Part shown: piece by piece, positions 24,679 through 34,219 of the stretch
Layout of the letters: each line of letters starts with the position of its first letter
Position numbering within the stretch: position 1 is the stretch's first letter
Source of the DNA: CAZSNT01 sp964607765
GTDB taxonomy: Bacteria > Verrucomicrobiota > Lentisphaeria > Oligosphaerales > JABHEG01
Reading direction: 5' to 3'
Assembly (NCBI GenBank): GCA_964607765.1
Contig: CAZSNT010000030.1
Location: forward strand, 7,210 to 71,209
Length of the DNA stretch: 64,000 nucleotides
Notes under the pieces: generated by a model
Database searches by the model: none
What the model was told of the DNA's origin: nothing
What the model saw: the letters and a program-made list of their open reading frames with translations, nothing else
Translations under genes and position numbers: made by a program

Positions 24679-26442
24679 ATGATCAACGCCATCGTCTTGT
24701 TCGTGTACCTGCTCAGTATGGTCGCGTTGGGTATCTACCTCAGCCGCTACGTCAAGAGCGATGAAGACTACTTCCTGGCCGGCCGTTCCCTGAACAAATG
24801 GGTCATTGCCGGCTCAATCATGAGCACAAACGTTGCCGCAATCTACCTGGTCGGTCCGGCCGGCGCGGCCTACGGCGGAGGCGGCGTCTCTACGCTCCTG
24901 ATCGCCTGGACCGGCAATATGATCGCGGCGGTCAGCGCCTTGTTCTTCGTGCCGCGGCTGCGGCGCATGCGCATTACCACCGTCTCGGAGTATCTCGAAG
25001 ACCGCTACGGCGTCGCGCTGCGCCTGCTGCCTGCGGCGCTCTGGATGCTCTACTATGCCTGTTTCGCAGGCGTCGGCATGTGCACACTGTCGACCGTGCT
25101 GAGCCCCGTGCTGAAAATCACGCCGGAGAAGCTGATTCTGGTTGTCGGGGGCGGCGTGCTCGTCTACTGCGCGTTCTCCGGCTTGATTGGCGCTGCCTAT
25201 TCCTCCGTCATCCAGGCGTTCATCATGATCGTGGGCGGACTTATCCTGTTGCCGCTGACACTCAAGCAGGTCGGCGGCCTGGACGGGCTGTACAAGGAAC
25301 TGCCCGAGAGCTTCTTCGTGTTCTGGAAAGGCGGGAGCGCCGGAGTCTGGCCTACTTGGAAAGACGTGATCATGTTCATCATGCTGGGCATGCCTTACTG
25401 GTGCACGAGCCAGTACATGGTCCAGCGCTCGTTCGCCGGGCGCAGCGTGCGCGCCGCGTCCCGGGGCGTCATCCTCGCCGCACTCATGACCGGCCCTCTC
25501 ACGCTCTCCTACATCATTCCCGGGCTCTGCGGCACCGTGTTCTACGCCGGAACGGACATCGCCGGTGATGCCGTGCTGCCGCAGCTTCTCAATGACTACC
25601 TGCCCGTCGGGCTCGGCGGCCTGTTCCTGGCCGGTCTGGTAGCCGCCTCGAACTCCACCGCCAGCGCGCTGCTCAGCTCGCTGTCCACACTCGCCCAGCA
25701 CGACTTCTACCGCCGTTTCATCCCGGGCAAAGAAGAGAAGCACTATGTCTGGGTCGCACGCATTGCCACTCTGATCGGTGGACTCATCGGCATCGCGTTC
25801 GCCTTCCAGGCACGCCGCAGCGGCATCATCAAGGCGGCCTACGATCTGATGGGCTTCTTCGAGCCGCCCATCTTCGTGATCGTTGCCGGGGCATTGTTCT
25901 GGAAAGCAGCTAACACCTCGGGAGCGGTGGCAGCAGGCATTGTGGGGATCAGCTTCAACTTCCTCGCACGGTTCAAGTTCGGCATGGGCGCGGCCGATCA
26001 GACGCTGCTCTGCTTCCCCGTCTCAGCCGCAGCACTCGTGCTCGGAACCTACGCGGGGAAAGCCGGTGGCGCCAAGTCCGCCGCAGAGGAAGGCAAGACC
26101 ATGTTCTCAGACAGCGACGCACCAAAGCCTGAGTTCAGCATCAGCGGCTGGCTGGGAATTGTCTGGGCTGTCGGGTCCCTGTGGGCGTTCATCATCTGCT
26201 CGTTCTGCGAGAAGTCGCTGCCCAAGCCGGGCAACATCTTCATCTACCTGTTCCTGATGATGAGCTTCGTGATCGGCTGCTATTTCGCCGTGCCCGCACT
26301 CGTGCCCGAGAGTGAAGAGGAAAGTGCGCGCGAAGACGGTATCGCCGGGTCCCTCACGCAACGCATTGTCGGATCCGGCTGGACTTGGCTCGGCATCTAC
26401 ACACTGTCTATCGTGCTCATGCTCATCCTCTACGCGATCTAG
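24679..26442 (+). CDS. Sodium/solute symporter (SSS family)
   Basis: 587 residues from the ATG at 24679, behind an ACAGGAG ribosome binding site. Around 13-15 hydrophobic segments run through the protein. Conserved parts include DYFLAGRSLNKW after the first helix, the unwound-helix region around MSTNVAAIYLVGPAG, and SNSTASALLSSLSTLAQHDFYR, where SSS proteins place residues of the second sodium site. These proteins import sugars, myo-inositol, sialic acid or similar solutes with sodium. The nearby glycosidases and sulfatases fit uptake of a sugar, but the substrate is not visible. It is divergent from rsmI and convergent with proA. Confidence 0.9.
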   Translation: MINAIVLFVYLLSMVALGIYLSRYVKSDEDYFLAGRSLNKWVIAGSIMSTNVAAIYLVGPAGAAYGGGGVSTLLIAWTGNMIAAVSALFFVPRLRRMRITTVSEYLEDRYGVALRLLPAALWMLYYACFAGVGMCTLSTVLSPVLKITPEKLILVVGGGVLVYCAFSGLIGAAYSSVIQAFIMIVGGLILLPLTLKQVGGLDGLYKELPESFFVFWKGGSAGVWPTWKDVIMFIMLGMPYWCTSQYMVQRSFAGRSVRAASRGVILAALMTGPLTLSYIIPGLCGTVFYAGTDIAGDAVLPQLLNDYLPVGLGGLFLAGLVAASNSTASALLSSLSTLAQHDFYRRFIPGKEEKHYVWVARIATLIGGLIGIAFAFQARRSGIIKAAYDLMGFFEPPIFVIVAGALFWKAANTSGAVAAGIVGISFNFLARFKFGMGAADQTLLCFPVSAAALVLGTYAGKAGGAKSAAEEGKTMFSDSDAPKPEFSISGWLGIVWAVGSLWAFIICSFCEKSLPKPGNIFIYLFLMMSFVIGCYFAVPALVPESEEESAREDGIAGSLTQRIVGSGWTWLGIYTLSIVLMLILYAI

Positions 26443-26465
26443 CCCGGAATGGTGAACCATCCGGG
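26443..26465. terminator. Hairpin after the symporter gene
   Basis: CCCGGAATGG (26443-26452) pairs with CCATCCGGG (26457-26465), with one bulged base, directly after the stop codon. No clear U-tract follows. Confidence 0.5.
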
Positions 26466-26586
26466 ACGAGAGAGGCCGGGGCGAACTGATCAGTCGAACG
26501 GTATGCCCGTCTCGATCGCTGCCTGATGCAGACGGCAGCCTCGACTCCATGTCGGCAGGTCGCTCGATGCATCCGGTGATACGCGA

Positions 26587-27849
26587 TCACCCACGCAGGT
26601 GGCCGCTGCCTGTCGCCACCCATTTGTAGCTGGTCAGTTCGCTCGGGCCCACCGGGCCACGGGCATGGAGCTTGTCCGTGCTGATCCCGACCACGGCGCC
26701 CAAGCCGTAGTCGCCGCCCCCGGACAGACGCGTCGATGCGTTCACGAGCACGGAAGCCGAGTCCACCGCGCGTGTGAACGCCCTCGCCGCATCCAGATCG
26801 CCGGTCACAATCCCATCGGTATGCCCGGACCCGTGCTGGTTGATGTGGCTGATCGCCTCGTCAACGCCGTCCACCACCTTCACAGCCAGGATCGGCGCCA
26901 GGTACTCCGTGCTCCAGTCGGCGTCTGTCGCCGCCGCCAACGCAGGCAGGATTGCACGGGCACGCTCGCAGCCGCGTAATTGCACCGATGCCTCCTCAAA
27001 AGCCGCTGCCAACGCCGGTAGCAGACGGTCCGCGGCGCGCACATCCACAAGCAGCGTCTCGAGCGCATTGCAGACCTCCACGCGCTGGCACTTCGAGTTC
27101 ACAGCCAACGCAACCGCCATGTCCGTCGCAGCGTCCGCCGCCAGGTAAAGGTGGCAAATGCCCTCGTAGTGCTTGATTACAGGCACGCGACTCTCCGCCG
27201 CGATCGCCGCGATCAGTCCTTTGCCGCCGCGCGGAATGATCACGTCGACACTCTCGTCAAGATGCAGGAGTTCCCGAACATACCTGCGGTCGGGTGCCCT
27301 GATGATCTGGATGACATCCGCAGGCATACCAGTGCGGTCGCAGGCACGAATCATGGCGTCGGCCAGCAGCAGGTTCGTGCGCAGCGCTTCAGAACCGCCG
27401 CGCAGGATCACTGCATTGCCGCTCTTCAGACACACCGACGCTGCATCTGTCGTCACGTTCGGACGCGATTCGTAGATCACCCCGATCACGCCAATCGGCA
27501 CACTGACCTTCTCGACGCGCAACCCGTTCGGACGCGTGTGCCCCTCCAGAACGCGCCCGACCGGATCAGGCAACGCGGCGACCTTCCCGAGCCGCGCCTT
27601 CATGTACTCGAACACCGATTCGCTGATCTCCAGGCGTCGCAGCAGAGGCTCAGCCAGGCCAGCACGCCGCGCGTCGGCAACATCGGCCGCGTTCGCACGC
27701 AGCACGTCTACCTTGATCTCGTCCAGCGCCACGCACATCTCGCGCAAGGCCGCAGCCTTGGCCGAGCCTGAAGCTGCAGCCAGCCCTCGTGCAGCGCCAC
27801 GCGCTGCCCCGCCCATTCCTGCAATGTCAATCGCACAATCCGCTGCCAT
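26587..27849 (-). CDS. proA: Glutamate-5-semialdehyde dehydrogenase (gamma-glutamyl phosphate reductase)
   Basis: 420 residues, normal for ProA. It reduces gamma-glutamyl phosphate with NADPH in proline synthesis. Signatures include GVIGVIYESRPNVTTDA, LKSGNAVILRGGSEA, IIPRGGKGLI and VIKHYEGICHLYL. The catalytic cysteine lies in EVCNALETLLV. The gene lies 51 bases behind the LD-carboxypeptidase gene on the same strand and is probably co-transcribed with it. The gamma-glutamyl kinase gene proB is not in the window. Confidence 0.96.
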   Translation of the reverse strand: MAADCAIDIAGMGGAARGAARGLAAASGSAKAAALREMCVALDEIKVDVLRANAADVADARRAGLAEPLLRRLEISESVFEYMKARLGKVAALPDPVGRVLEGHTRPNGLRVEKVSVPIGVIGVIYESRPNVTTDAASVCLKSGNAVILRGGSEALRTNLLLADAMIRACDRTGMPADVIQIIRAPDRRYVRELLHLDESVDVIIPRGGKGLIAAIAAESRVPVIKHYEGICHLYLAADAATDMAVALAVNSKCQRVEVCNALETLLVDVRAADRLLPALAAAFEEASVQLRGCERARAILPALAAATDADWSTEYLAPILAVKVVDGVDEAISHINQHGSGHTDGIVTGDLDAARAFTRAVDSASVLVNASTRLSGGGDYGLGAVVGISTDKLHARGPVGPSELTSYKWVATGSGHLRG

Positions 27850-27900
27850 TTGCTTCGTCGTCTCCGTTCCGTGATTCCTGAAAACAGCCCGTCCTGTCCC

Positions 27901-28827
27901 CTACTCCAATCGCAGCGACACGTGCGAATTGCTCACGTGCAGCACACCCTCTCTTCCCACCGGCAAACTCAGCGACGGAAAGCAGTGACCGAACGCCAGC
28001 CCGGCCGCAACCGGACCGCGCGCACGCGTTGCGAACTCCGCAAACACGTCCCCCAGCCGGTGCGCATCCTCGCACGCCGAAAAATCGCCGAACACAACGC
28101 CGCCCAGCCCCTCCCACACCCCCGCCTGCTGCAGCTGAGTCAGGCACCGATCGATCCGGTAGGCCGGCTCGTGGGTGTCTTCCAGGACCAGGATCGCCCC
28201 GGTCAGGTCCGGCATGTGGGCCGTGCCCAGAAGCGTGACCAGCACAGACAGTGTGGCGGGCACGAGCCGCCCCGCGACCTCGCCGGCGCGCAGGCAGTGC
28301 AGTGCCGGCTGGAGCGCAGGCACACGACACTCGCCCCGCAGCACGGCCGCGAAGCTGGCCATCGCATCCCGGAACGCACGCTGTGCCGCCGCGTCGGCAC
28401 ACAGCCGACCGAGGCCGGCGGCCACCATTGGACCGACAATCCCGCCAGCCGCGCCGTGCGCAAGCCCGCCCAGATGCAATGCGGTCACGTCACTGTATCC
28501 CACGATCGCTTTTCCGCTGCGGCGCAGCAGTTCCCAATCGATGGCCGGCAGCAGTCTGGCGCATCCGTACCCGCCACGGGACGCAATCAGCATGTCCACG
28601 TGCGGACTCCGCAACAGCTCGTGCAGCGCAGCCACACGCTCGTCGTCCGCGCCGGCCAGGAAGCAATCGCCGCGCGGCGCCGTTGTTCCGTCCACCACAT
28701 CCAGCCCCCAGCCCTCGAGCCGTGCCACGCCCCGCGCGAGTCGCTCGGGGTCAGGAACGCCAGCCGGCGAGAACACGCCTACACAGCGGACACGCGGAGG
28801 GAATGGATTGGCAATGCCGTACATCAT
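27901..28827 (-). CDS. LD-carboxypeptidase (peptidase S66 family)
   Basis: 308 residues from the first of two adjacent ATG codons at 28827/28824; no clear ribosome binding site separates them. It removes the terminal D-alanine from tetrapeptides during peptidoglycan recycling. SRGGYGCARLLP and VGYSDVTALH carry the nucleophilic serine; the Glu and His of the triad are expected in LEDTHEPAYRID and FGHCFPSLSLPVG, all in the family order. An upstream in-frame extension has no support. It lacks a signal peptide, consistent with cytoplasmic recycling. It leads into proA. Confidence 0.88.
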   Translation of the reverse strand: MMYGIANPFPPRVRCVGVFSPAGVPDPERLARGVARLEGWGLDVVDGTTAPRGDCFLAGADDERVAALHELLRSPHVDMLIASRGGYGCARLLPAIDWELLRRSGKAIVGYSDVTALHLGGLAHGAAGGIVGPMVAAGLGRLCADAAAQRAFRDAMASFAAVLRGECRVPALQPALHCLRAGEVAGRLVPATLSVLVTLLGTAHMPDLTGAILVLEDTHEPAYRIDRCLTQLQQAGVWEGLGGVVFGDFSACEDAHRLGDVFAEFATRARGPVAAGLAFGHCFPSLSLPVGREGVLHVSNSHVSLRLE

Positions 28828-28959
28828 GCACACCGTCGGGACAAGAGCGATCGAGTCATCCTGTAATCTACCGCACAAACCGCAGTGTCGTCGACACGGG
28901 CGCCAGTTCCGTGTATGTTCCTGCCTCCGTTCCAGTATCAGACGTGGAGGATTGCGTAG

Positions 28960-30180
28960 ATGAACAGAAAAGCGACAGCCGTGCTCCTATCCCTGGCGTT
29001 GTACAGTGCCTTGCTTTCCGCCGCTCCGTCCCAGCAGCAGTTGGCACGCTGGCTCACGCGTTTCCCGGACGCGGACACGAATCGTGACGGACGCCTGACC
29101 GCCCAGGAAGCCAATACCTATTGGCAGAAACTCAAGGCTCGGAAGCAGAAAAACCAGAGCGGACGGCGCGTGCAGGGGGGTGTCCGCCGCGATTTTCACG
29201 TGGATCCCGGGTGGAACGCCGGGAAATTCCCCGACCATGCGGTGTGCTACCGCACGCCGGCGGAAATCAAGACGATCTATGCGGCCCTGGTCAAACCCGA
29301 TCAGGACGCGGTCACGTCTTACCCGGAGCAGGGCAGTGGCGCACTGCGAATCGTCGGCACGGGGCACAGCTTCATGGCCCCGGGTTACAAGACCTTTCCC
29401 GTGATCTGCCGTGCGGCCGGCTTTGAGCAGCCGCTGTTCACCCACACCGGGGGCGGCATGACGGGCAGCGCCCGGTACAAATGGGAGCAGGAGAACGGGA
29501 TCTTCCAGTTCGACCGCAACCCCAAGCCGAGACTCCTCGCTTCGATCGCCAACGCCGAATGGGACGCCATGATGTGGGGGCCGTATTACAACGATCGTCC
29601 GGAGTATTACACGTGCTGGATCGAGTTCTGCCTCAAGTACAACCCGCAGATGACGTTCTACCTGTCCGATTCGTGGCCACAGCTCGAACAGCTGGACGAG
29701 ATCCCCACGTCCGAAGAGGATTTGACAGCTGAGGCATTTGTCCGGTTGGGCAAGCAGAAGAACGACGTCTATGTCGCGCTCCTGGAGAAACTCAACGCGG
29801 AGTATGACGACAAGGTCTTCATCCTCCCCACGTGCGACGCCATGGTCCTGGCCGTGCAGCACTACTTCCGCGGCGAGCTCCCCGGCATCGAGGGCATCAA
29901 CCGGTCGGTGGGTAAGAGAGAACGGTCGCTCTGGCGTGACCGGCTGGGGCATCTTGGTCCCGGCTTCGAGCGTCTCGAGGGTTACGTGTTCTATGCCACA
30001 ATCTACGGGCGCTCGCCCGCCTTGATCGAGGGCGACATCCCGTTCAAGGGCAACGGCGAGTTCCCCAGCCGCGAGCTTGACCGCATCTTCCGCAGGATCG
30101 CCTGGCAGGCAACGATCGGGAACCCGCTGACCGGCGTCACGGACCGCAACGGGAACGGTGTGGCAGACGGGCGCGAGTAG
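28960..30180 (+). CDS. Exported EF-hand-containing protein of unknown function
   Basis: 406 residues with a signal peptide of about 22 residues. A calcium-binding EF-hand/dockerin-type loop begins at residue 37 (DADTNRDGRLTAQE), and a second short DRNGNGVADG element lies at the very C-terminus. Between them, RIVGTGHSFMAPGYK at about residue 130 and the later WPQLEQL region are typical of PVC proteins often labelled SGNH-like, but I cannot see a full catalytic triad. It may be a calcium-stabilised esterase or binding protein outside the cell. It stands alone, divergent from the LD-carboxypeptidase gene and convergent with lplA. Confidence 0.65.
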   Translation: MNRKATAVLLSLALYSALLSAAPSQQQLARWLTRFPDADTNRDGRLTAQEANTYWQKLKARKQKNQSGRRVQGGVRRDFHVDPGWNAGKFPDHAVCYRTPAEIKTIYAALVKPDQDAVTSYPEQGSGALRIVGTGHSFMAPGYKTFPVICRAAGFEQPLFTHTGGGMTGSARYKWEQENGIFQFDRNPKPRLLASIANAEWDAMMWGPYYNDRPEYYTCWIEFCLKYNPQMTFYLSDSWPQLEQLDEIPTSEEDLTAEAFVRLGKQKNDVYVALLEKLNAEYDDKVFILPTCDAMVLAVQHYFRGELPGIEGINRSVGKRERSLWRDRLGHLGPGFERLEGYVFYATIYGRSPALIEGDIPFKGNGEFPSRELDRIFRRIAWQATIGNPLTGVTDRNGNGVADGRE

Positions 30181-30203
30181 CAGGCTTCAGACGGGAGTAC
30201 GCC

Positions 30204-30224
30204 CCCACGGCCTCGTGCCGTGGG
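30204..30224. repeat. GCCGTGGG interspersed palindrome, copy 1
   Basis: CCCACGGC, a five-base loop CTCGT and GCCGTGGG form a perfect 8-base-pair hairpin. It sits in the 85-base gap between two convergent genes, where it may also serve as a terminator. A near-identical copy is at 63906-63926. Confidence 0.75.
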
Positions 30225-30265
30225 TGGGGTCGCAGGCCACGTGCAGCGGCGTTCTGGCCCTTAGC

Positions 30266-31297
30266 TTAGACCATTCCAGGCTGGACGGCATGCCGCTCGA
30301 GCCAGTCGCCCACGTCCGTCAGACGCTCCCTCCCCTCCGGCACGCTGTCCGCCAACGCCCGTAACGACGCGGCGAGTGCCCCCATGCCGTACGGCCGGGA
30401 CTGCAACGCGGCACTGATCCGATCGGTCAGCTCGGAACAGGACGGAGACACATCACAGCGCACGTCGGAGACCCGGCCACCCACCACGGTCAGTCCCAAT
30501 TCAACCCGTCCCCAGTCGAACGTGCCCGCGAGCTGTTGCCTGAATTCAGGCGTCCGTTCGTAGAGCCACTCCGCGGTACGGTACTTGCCCAGATACTCCT
30601 CGTATTCGGGCAGCGCCTCCAGGTCGGCCAAACGCGTCTGCCACGGCTGCACAGGCCCAACAGACGCGCGGTAGCTGGCCACGATGGCCTCAGCCAGAAG
30701 CTCGTGGTCCAAGTCCTGCCTGAACTCGCGCAGATTCGCAACAGGCGACGGAACCGACCGCACCGACTTGGCCGTGATCGTCTCAGCGCCAGGCGCGGTC
30801 AGGCAGCCCCCCAACGCGGCCAGGTCCGAATCGATCAGCAAACACCCGTGCAGCATCGCGCTCTTGCCGGTCAGCATAAACGCGCTGCCGGACACCTTGC
30901 GCCCGGCAACCCACACGGCGTGACGCTCACACTGCGAGGCGTCAATCCCCAAGCTCTGCAAAGCCGCACGGACCACCCCGACAAACCTGGCCGGATCATA
31001 CGCCGTGCGCGGCAGAATGAAGCTGTAATTGAGGTTGCCCGGGTCATGATACACGGCTCCGCCACCGGAGGCACGCCGCGCGAACTCCACACCCAGTTCC
31101 CGCATCACGGGCAGATTGCACTCCAGCCACGGATTCTGGTTGCGCCCGATCACGACTGACGCCGCGTTACGGTAGAACATCAGGTAGCTCTGTTCCGGCG
31201 CCCGGTGCCTGAACAGCCACTCCTCCAAAGCGAGGTTAACGGCTGTCTCGAGGCTCTCGGACCGAACCAGTTCGGTTTCGCTCATCACCAACGTCAC
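30266..31297 (-). CDS. lplA: Lipoate-protein ligase A family protein
   Basis: 343 residues from a GTG at 31297 with GGAG five bases upstream; the reading frame runs much further back but that part is not protein-like. It attaches lipoate (or octanoate) to the lysine of E2 or GcvH proteins. RRASGGGAVYHDPGNLNYSF at about 78-97 is the family's signature, and GRKVSGSAF holds the conserved lysine. A C-terminal accessory region of about 100 residues is present, as in the bacterial LplA two-domain form. No lipoylated-enzyme gene is nearby. It lies 100 bases behind the GH127 gene on the same strand. Confidence 0.93.
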   Translation of the reverse strand: MTLVMSETELVRSESLETAVNLALEEWLFRHRAPEQSYLMFYRNAASVVIGRNQNPWLECNLPVMRELGVEFARRASGGGAVYHDPGNLNYSFILPRTAYDPARFVGVVRAALQSLGIDASQCERHAVWVAGRKVSGSAFMLTGKSAMLHGCLLIDSDLAALGGCLTAPGAETITAKSVRSVPSPVANLREFRQDLDHELLAEAIVASYRASVGPVQPWQTRLADLEALPEYEEYLGKYRTAEWLYERTPEFRQQLAGTFDWGRVELGLTVVGGRVSDVRCDVSPSCSELTDRISAALQSRPYGMGALAASLRALADSVPEGRERLTDVGDWLERHAVQPGMV

Positions 31298-31397
31298 GGA
31301 TACTCCTTCTCTGCCCGCCACTCCAGGATGTCGCTGCTGGACGTGGGCTGGAGCTCCGCCTCGATGCACAGCCCGTCCGTCTCGACAGCGTCGAAAG

Positions 31398-33332
31398 TCA
31401 CCGTGTTGCACTGGCCGCGATCCACACCGCCATGGCGCCGCTGTCACGATGGGCCCAGGCGTAGTAGGGAACGGCGGTGATGGCAACCGAATCCAGTCGC
31501 ACAGTGCCGTCCTCCTCGCTCTTGGCGCGTTGGGCCGACGCACGCAGTACGGTGACCCCGCCAAGCAAGTCCGGGCAGTGCTCCGTGGTGACCTCGGCGT
31601 GTGCAGGGAGCACCACGTCCGCAACCGTCCCATCGTTGTCAATGCCCTCCAGGCAGTAGAGGATCGGACCACGTTCCAGGGCTACGCGGCCGCGATCATC
31701 TTCGACATTGTCGTGCGCCACAACACGGCGCACGGGCATGGGCAGTTCGAGCCTGACGGTATCGCCTTCCTGCCAGCGACGGCGAAGCACGGCGTACCCC
31801 TGGTCCACCACAGGCTGCTCCCGCGCACCGTTCACGCTGATCCGCACCGGGGCCTGCACACCGTCTGCGTACCGGTACAGATCGCTGGGCACGGGCTGGT
31901 TGCGGGCCCAGCCCGGAACACGCACGCGCAGTGCGAACTCCGCACCGGTCACCGCGTCCAATGTCAACGCGACATCCCCGCTCCACGGATACTCGGTCTC
32001 CTGCCTGAGGCACACCTCGCCGTCAGGGAGCGCGACCGAGGCACTGCCGCCCACGAACAGGTTCACGTACACATCACTGTCGCGAACCGCGTAAGCATAG
32101 CCGGGAATGGACGGGATGAACCGTACCACGTTGACCGGGCAGCAACTGCAGCCGAACCACGGCGCGCGACGGATCTCGCCCTTGTTGATCTTGTCCCGTG
32201 CCCCGGCAGCCAGAGGGTTGGGATAGAAAAAGCGATCGCCGCTCAGAGAGATACCGGCCAGGAACCCGTTGTAGACCACGCGCTCGACCACGTCAATGTA
32301 CTTCGCGTCGCCGTGCAGCAGGAACATGCGGTGGTTCCACAGCGCGTTGGCAATGGCGGCACACGTCTCGTTGTACGCCTCGGCGTTGGGCAGCTCGTAG
32401 GCGTCGCCGAACGCCTCGCCTGCGTGGCGTGCGCCAATCCCGCCCGTGACGGCAAGCTTGCAGGTCACCACGTCGTGCCAGATCCGGTCGATGGCCGCCA
32501 TGTACGGCTCCTCGCCCGTCAGCGCAGCCACGTCGGCCACACCGGCGTAGAGGTAGCCGGCGCGCACCGCGTGCCCGACCGCCTCGGACTGATCCACCAC
32601 CCGCGCGTGATCCTGGCGGTGCGCGCCGTAGATCCCGCCTCGGGTCTCTCTGTTGCCACGCTCATCCACGAAGAACTTGGCCAGCTTCAGGTACCGTTCC
32701 TCACCCGTTTCCCGATACAGACGCGCCAATCCTATCTCGATCTCCTCGTGTCCCGGCACGTCGCGGCGTTGTCCGGGGTTCGGCCCGAACACCCGATCGA
32801 TCAGGTCTGCGTTCTTGATCGCCACGTCGAGCAGCGAGCGTTTCCCGGTCGCCTGGTGGTGGGCGACGGCTGCTTCGTACATGTGCCCCACGTTGTAGAG
32901 CTCGTGGTTGCTGCACAGATTCGACCAACGCTCCGGCCCGGTCATGTCGTTGGTGAAGCCGAGCGTCCGCGCCGAGTACAGATAGCCATCGTCTTCCTGC
33001 GCCGCTGCGATCTTCGCGATCAACGCGTCAAGATACGCGTCCAGCTTGGGGTCCGGCTCCAAAGCCAGCGAATAGGCCGCGCCCTCGATGACCTTGAACA
33101 CGTCCGAATCGTTGAACGGGATGCCCTCGAACTCGCCGTCCTCCAGGCCCCCGGCCCGTGCGAAGTTCGCAATCCGGCCCGTTTCCTCGCATTTGCGGAA
33201 ATCGTACCACACGGTCACGTCCCGATTCGTGGCGAGCCGCGGTCGCCAGAACGCGTCCGCAAACTCCACATCGGTGAAGGGAACGGGCCTGATGGGGTAA
33301 TCACGCTCTGCCGAGAAATTGCTCACGCTCAT
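31398..33332 (-). CDS. Glycoside hydrolase family 127 (beta-L-arabinofuranosidase type)
   Basis: 644 residues from the ATG at 33332 (GGGAG at good spacing). An in-frame ATG 17 codons earlier would add a short hydrophobic stretch but no convincing signal peptide. The protein has the (alpha/alpha)6 barrel of the GH127/DUF1680 family. Glu322 and Cys324 (NETCAAIANALW) and Cys397-Cys398 (WFGCSCCPVN) match the zinc-holding Glu and Cys set of the characterised enzyme, in which one cysteine is the nucleophile. It would remove beta-L-arabinofuranose or a similar sugar from a glycan. It appears cytoplasmic, so its substrate is likely an imported oligosaccharide. Confidence 0.9.
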   Translation of the reverse strand: MSVSNFSAERDYPIRPVPFTDVEFADAFWRPRLATNRDVTVWYDFRKCEETGRIANFARAGGLEDGEFEGIPFNDSDVFKVIEGAAYSLALEPDPKLDAYLDALIAKIAAAQEDDGYLYSARTLGFTNDMTGPERWSNLCSNHELYNVGHMYEAAVAHHQATGKRSLLDVAIKNADLIDRVFGPNPGQRRDVPGHEEIEIGLARLYRETGEERYLKLAKFFVDERGNRETRGGIYGAHRQDHARVVDQSEAVGHAVRAGYLYAGVADVAALTGEEPYMAAIDRIWHDVVTCKLAVTGGIGARHAGEAFGDAYELPNAEAYNETCAAIANALWNHRMFLLHGDAKYIDVVERVVYNGFLAGISLSGDRFFYPNPLAAGARDKINKGEIRRAPWFGCSCCPVNVVRFIPSIPGYAYAVRDSDVYVNLFVGGSASVALPDGEVCLRQETEYPWSGDVALTLDAVTGAEFALRVRVPGWARNQPVPSDLYRYADGVQAPVRISVNGAREQPVVDQGYAVLRRRWQEGDTVRLELPMPVRRVVAHDNVEDDRGRVALERGPILYCLEGIDNDGTVADVVLPAHAEVTTEHCPDLLGGVTVLRASAQRAKSEEDGTVRLDSVAITAVPYYAWAHRDSGAMAVWIAASATR

Positions 33333-33772
33333 CACTGCTCCCAGAATTGCTGCCGCTCGAACTCCGGATCGCACCAAGGGCAACTGTTCGCGTCACCAAG
33401 ACACTGCTGAATGCCGCTGCTCAACACTGCGCTCAACTTAGCGCCGCTGTGCCGCGGCGTCATCTGCTGCTACGCGTCTTCGCTGCGTGCCGCGGCGTCG
33501 ACCGGCAGGCCGTCAAGCTGCTCGCCGAGCCAACGCCACCACGGCTTCCCATCCTCCCAATTTTGACAAAAGCGGCAACAAAACATGCAGCTTTGCGTCG
33601 TGTTCTGTTGCCGTTCCTGCCTGCCACCCGCCTGGCGAGCCGCTTGGCACGGCACTTGCTACCTCTCAGTCATGCGATCGAAGACGGACGTTGCGATGGC
33701 GACGAGGATCCGGCAGCGGACACTGGCTCGACCGCAGAACGCGATGCCCATACACCTGGGAGGGCGGGACAA

Positions 33773-33936
33773 TGAACTTCAGCTCACTGCTGCGACACAA
33801 GCACCCTACACCATCCCGCAAGCCGTCCAGCACTGCTCGCGACGCGTGGTTGCGGCGCTGGCGGCAACTCCACATCGAAGATGGTGCGCCGGAAGGCGCT
33901 GCCATGGCCCCCCCACAGCCGCGCCGGTCGGTGTAA
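33773..33936 (+). CDS. Possible small protein, 54 residues
   Basis: The ATG follows GGAGGGCGGG at a workable distance. The product is basic (MNFSSLLRHKHPTPSRK at the start, many Arg and Pro) with no membrane segment or known motif. I cannot tell it from chance coding in GC-rich DNA. It is listed because a second small frame with its own ribosome binding site follows 49 bases later. Confidence 0.25.
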
Positions 33937-33985
33937 CGCACGACAGGTTGGTCACGAACAGCCCAAGGCCAAGGGAGAACGACCA

Positions 33986-34186
33986 ATGCGCCTGAAAGTG
34001 GAATCCGCAACGCGAGCCGGCGTGTGGCCCATCCAGCGCTGTACGGATCCCGGGATTGCCGCCATGCTGCTGGAGATCGGGCGGCGCCAGCGAGCCGGCC
34101 TGCTACCCATACGTAACGCCTTCTCCGGGACGCAGACTGCATCCCACCGCACGTTCGAATATCCCGCAGGCTGGGCTTTGGTCTAG
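33986..34186 (+). CDS. Possible small protein, 66 residues
   Basis: The ATG lies behind AGGGAGA with seven bases between. The product starts MRLKVESATRAGVWP, is mixed in character, and contains GIAAMLLEIGRRQRAG, which could form an amphipathic helix. No family is recognised. Support comes only from the ribosome binding site and tandem placement after the 54-residue frame. Confidence 0.25.
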   Translation: MRLKVESATRAGVWPIQRCTDPGIAAMLLEIGRRQRAGLLPIRNAFSGTQTASHRTFEYPAGWALV

Positions 34187-34219
34187 AGCCCTTGCGGGGA
34201 GTCCCCAAGCGCGGCCGTT

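Noticed and set aside
31449..33410. A 653-codon open frame antisense to the GH127 gene
   Set aside because: The minus-strand frame has all GH127 catalytic residues; the antisense frame has no recognisable fold and low-information composition.
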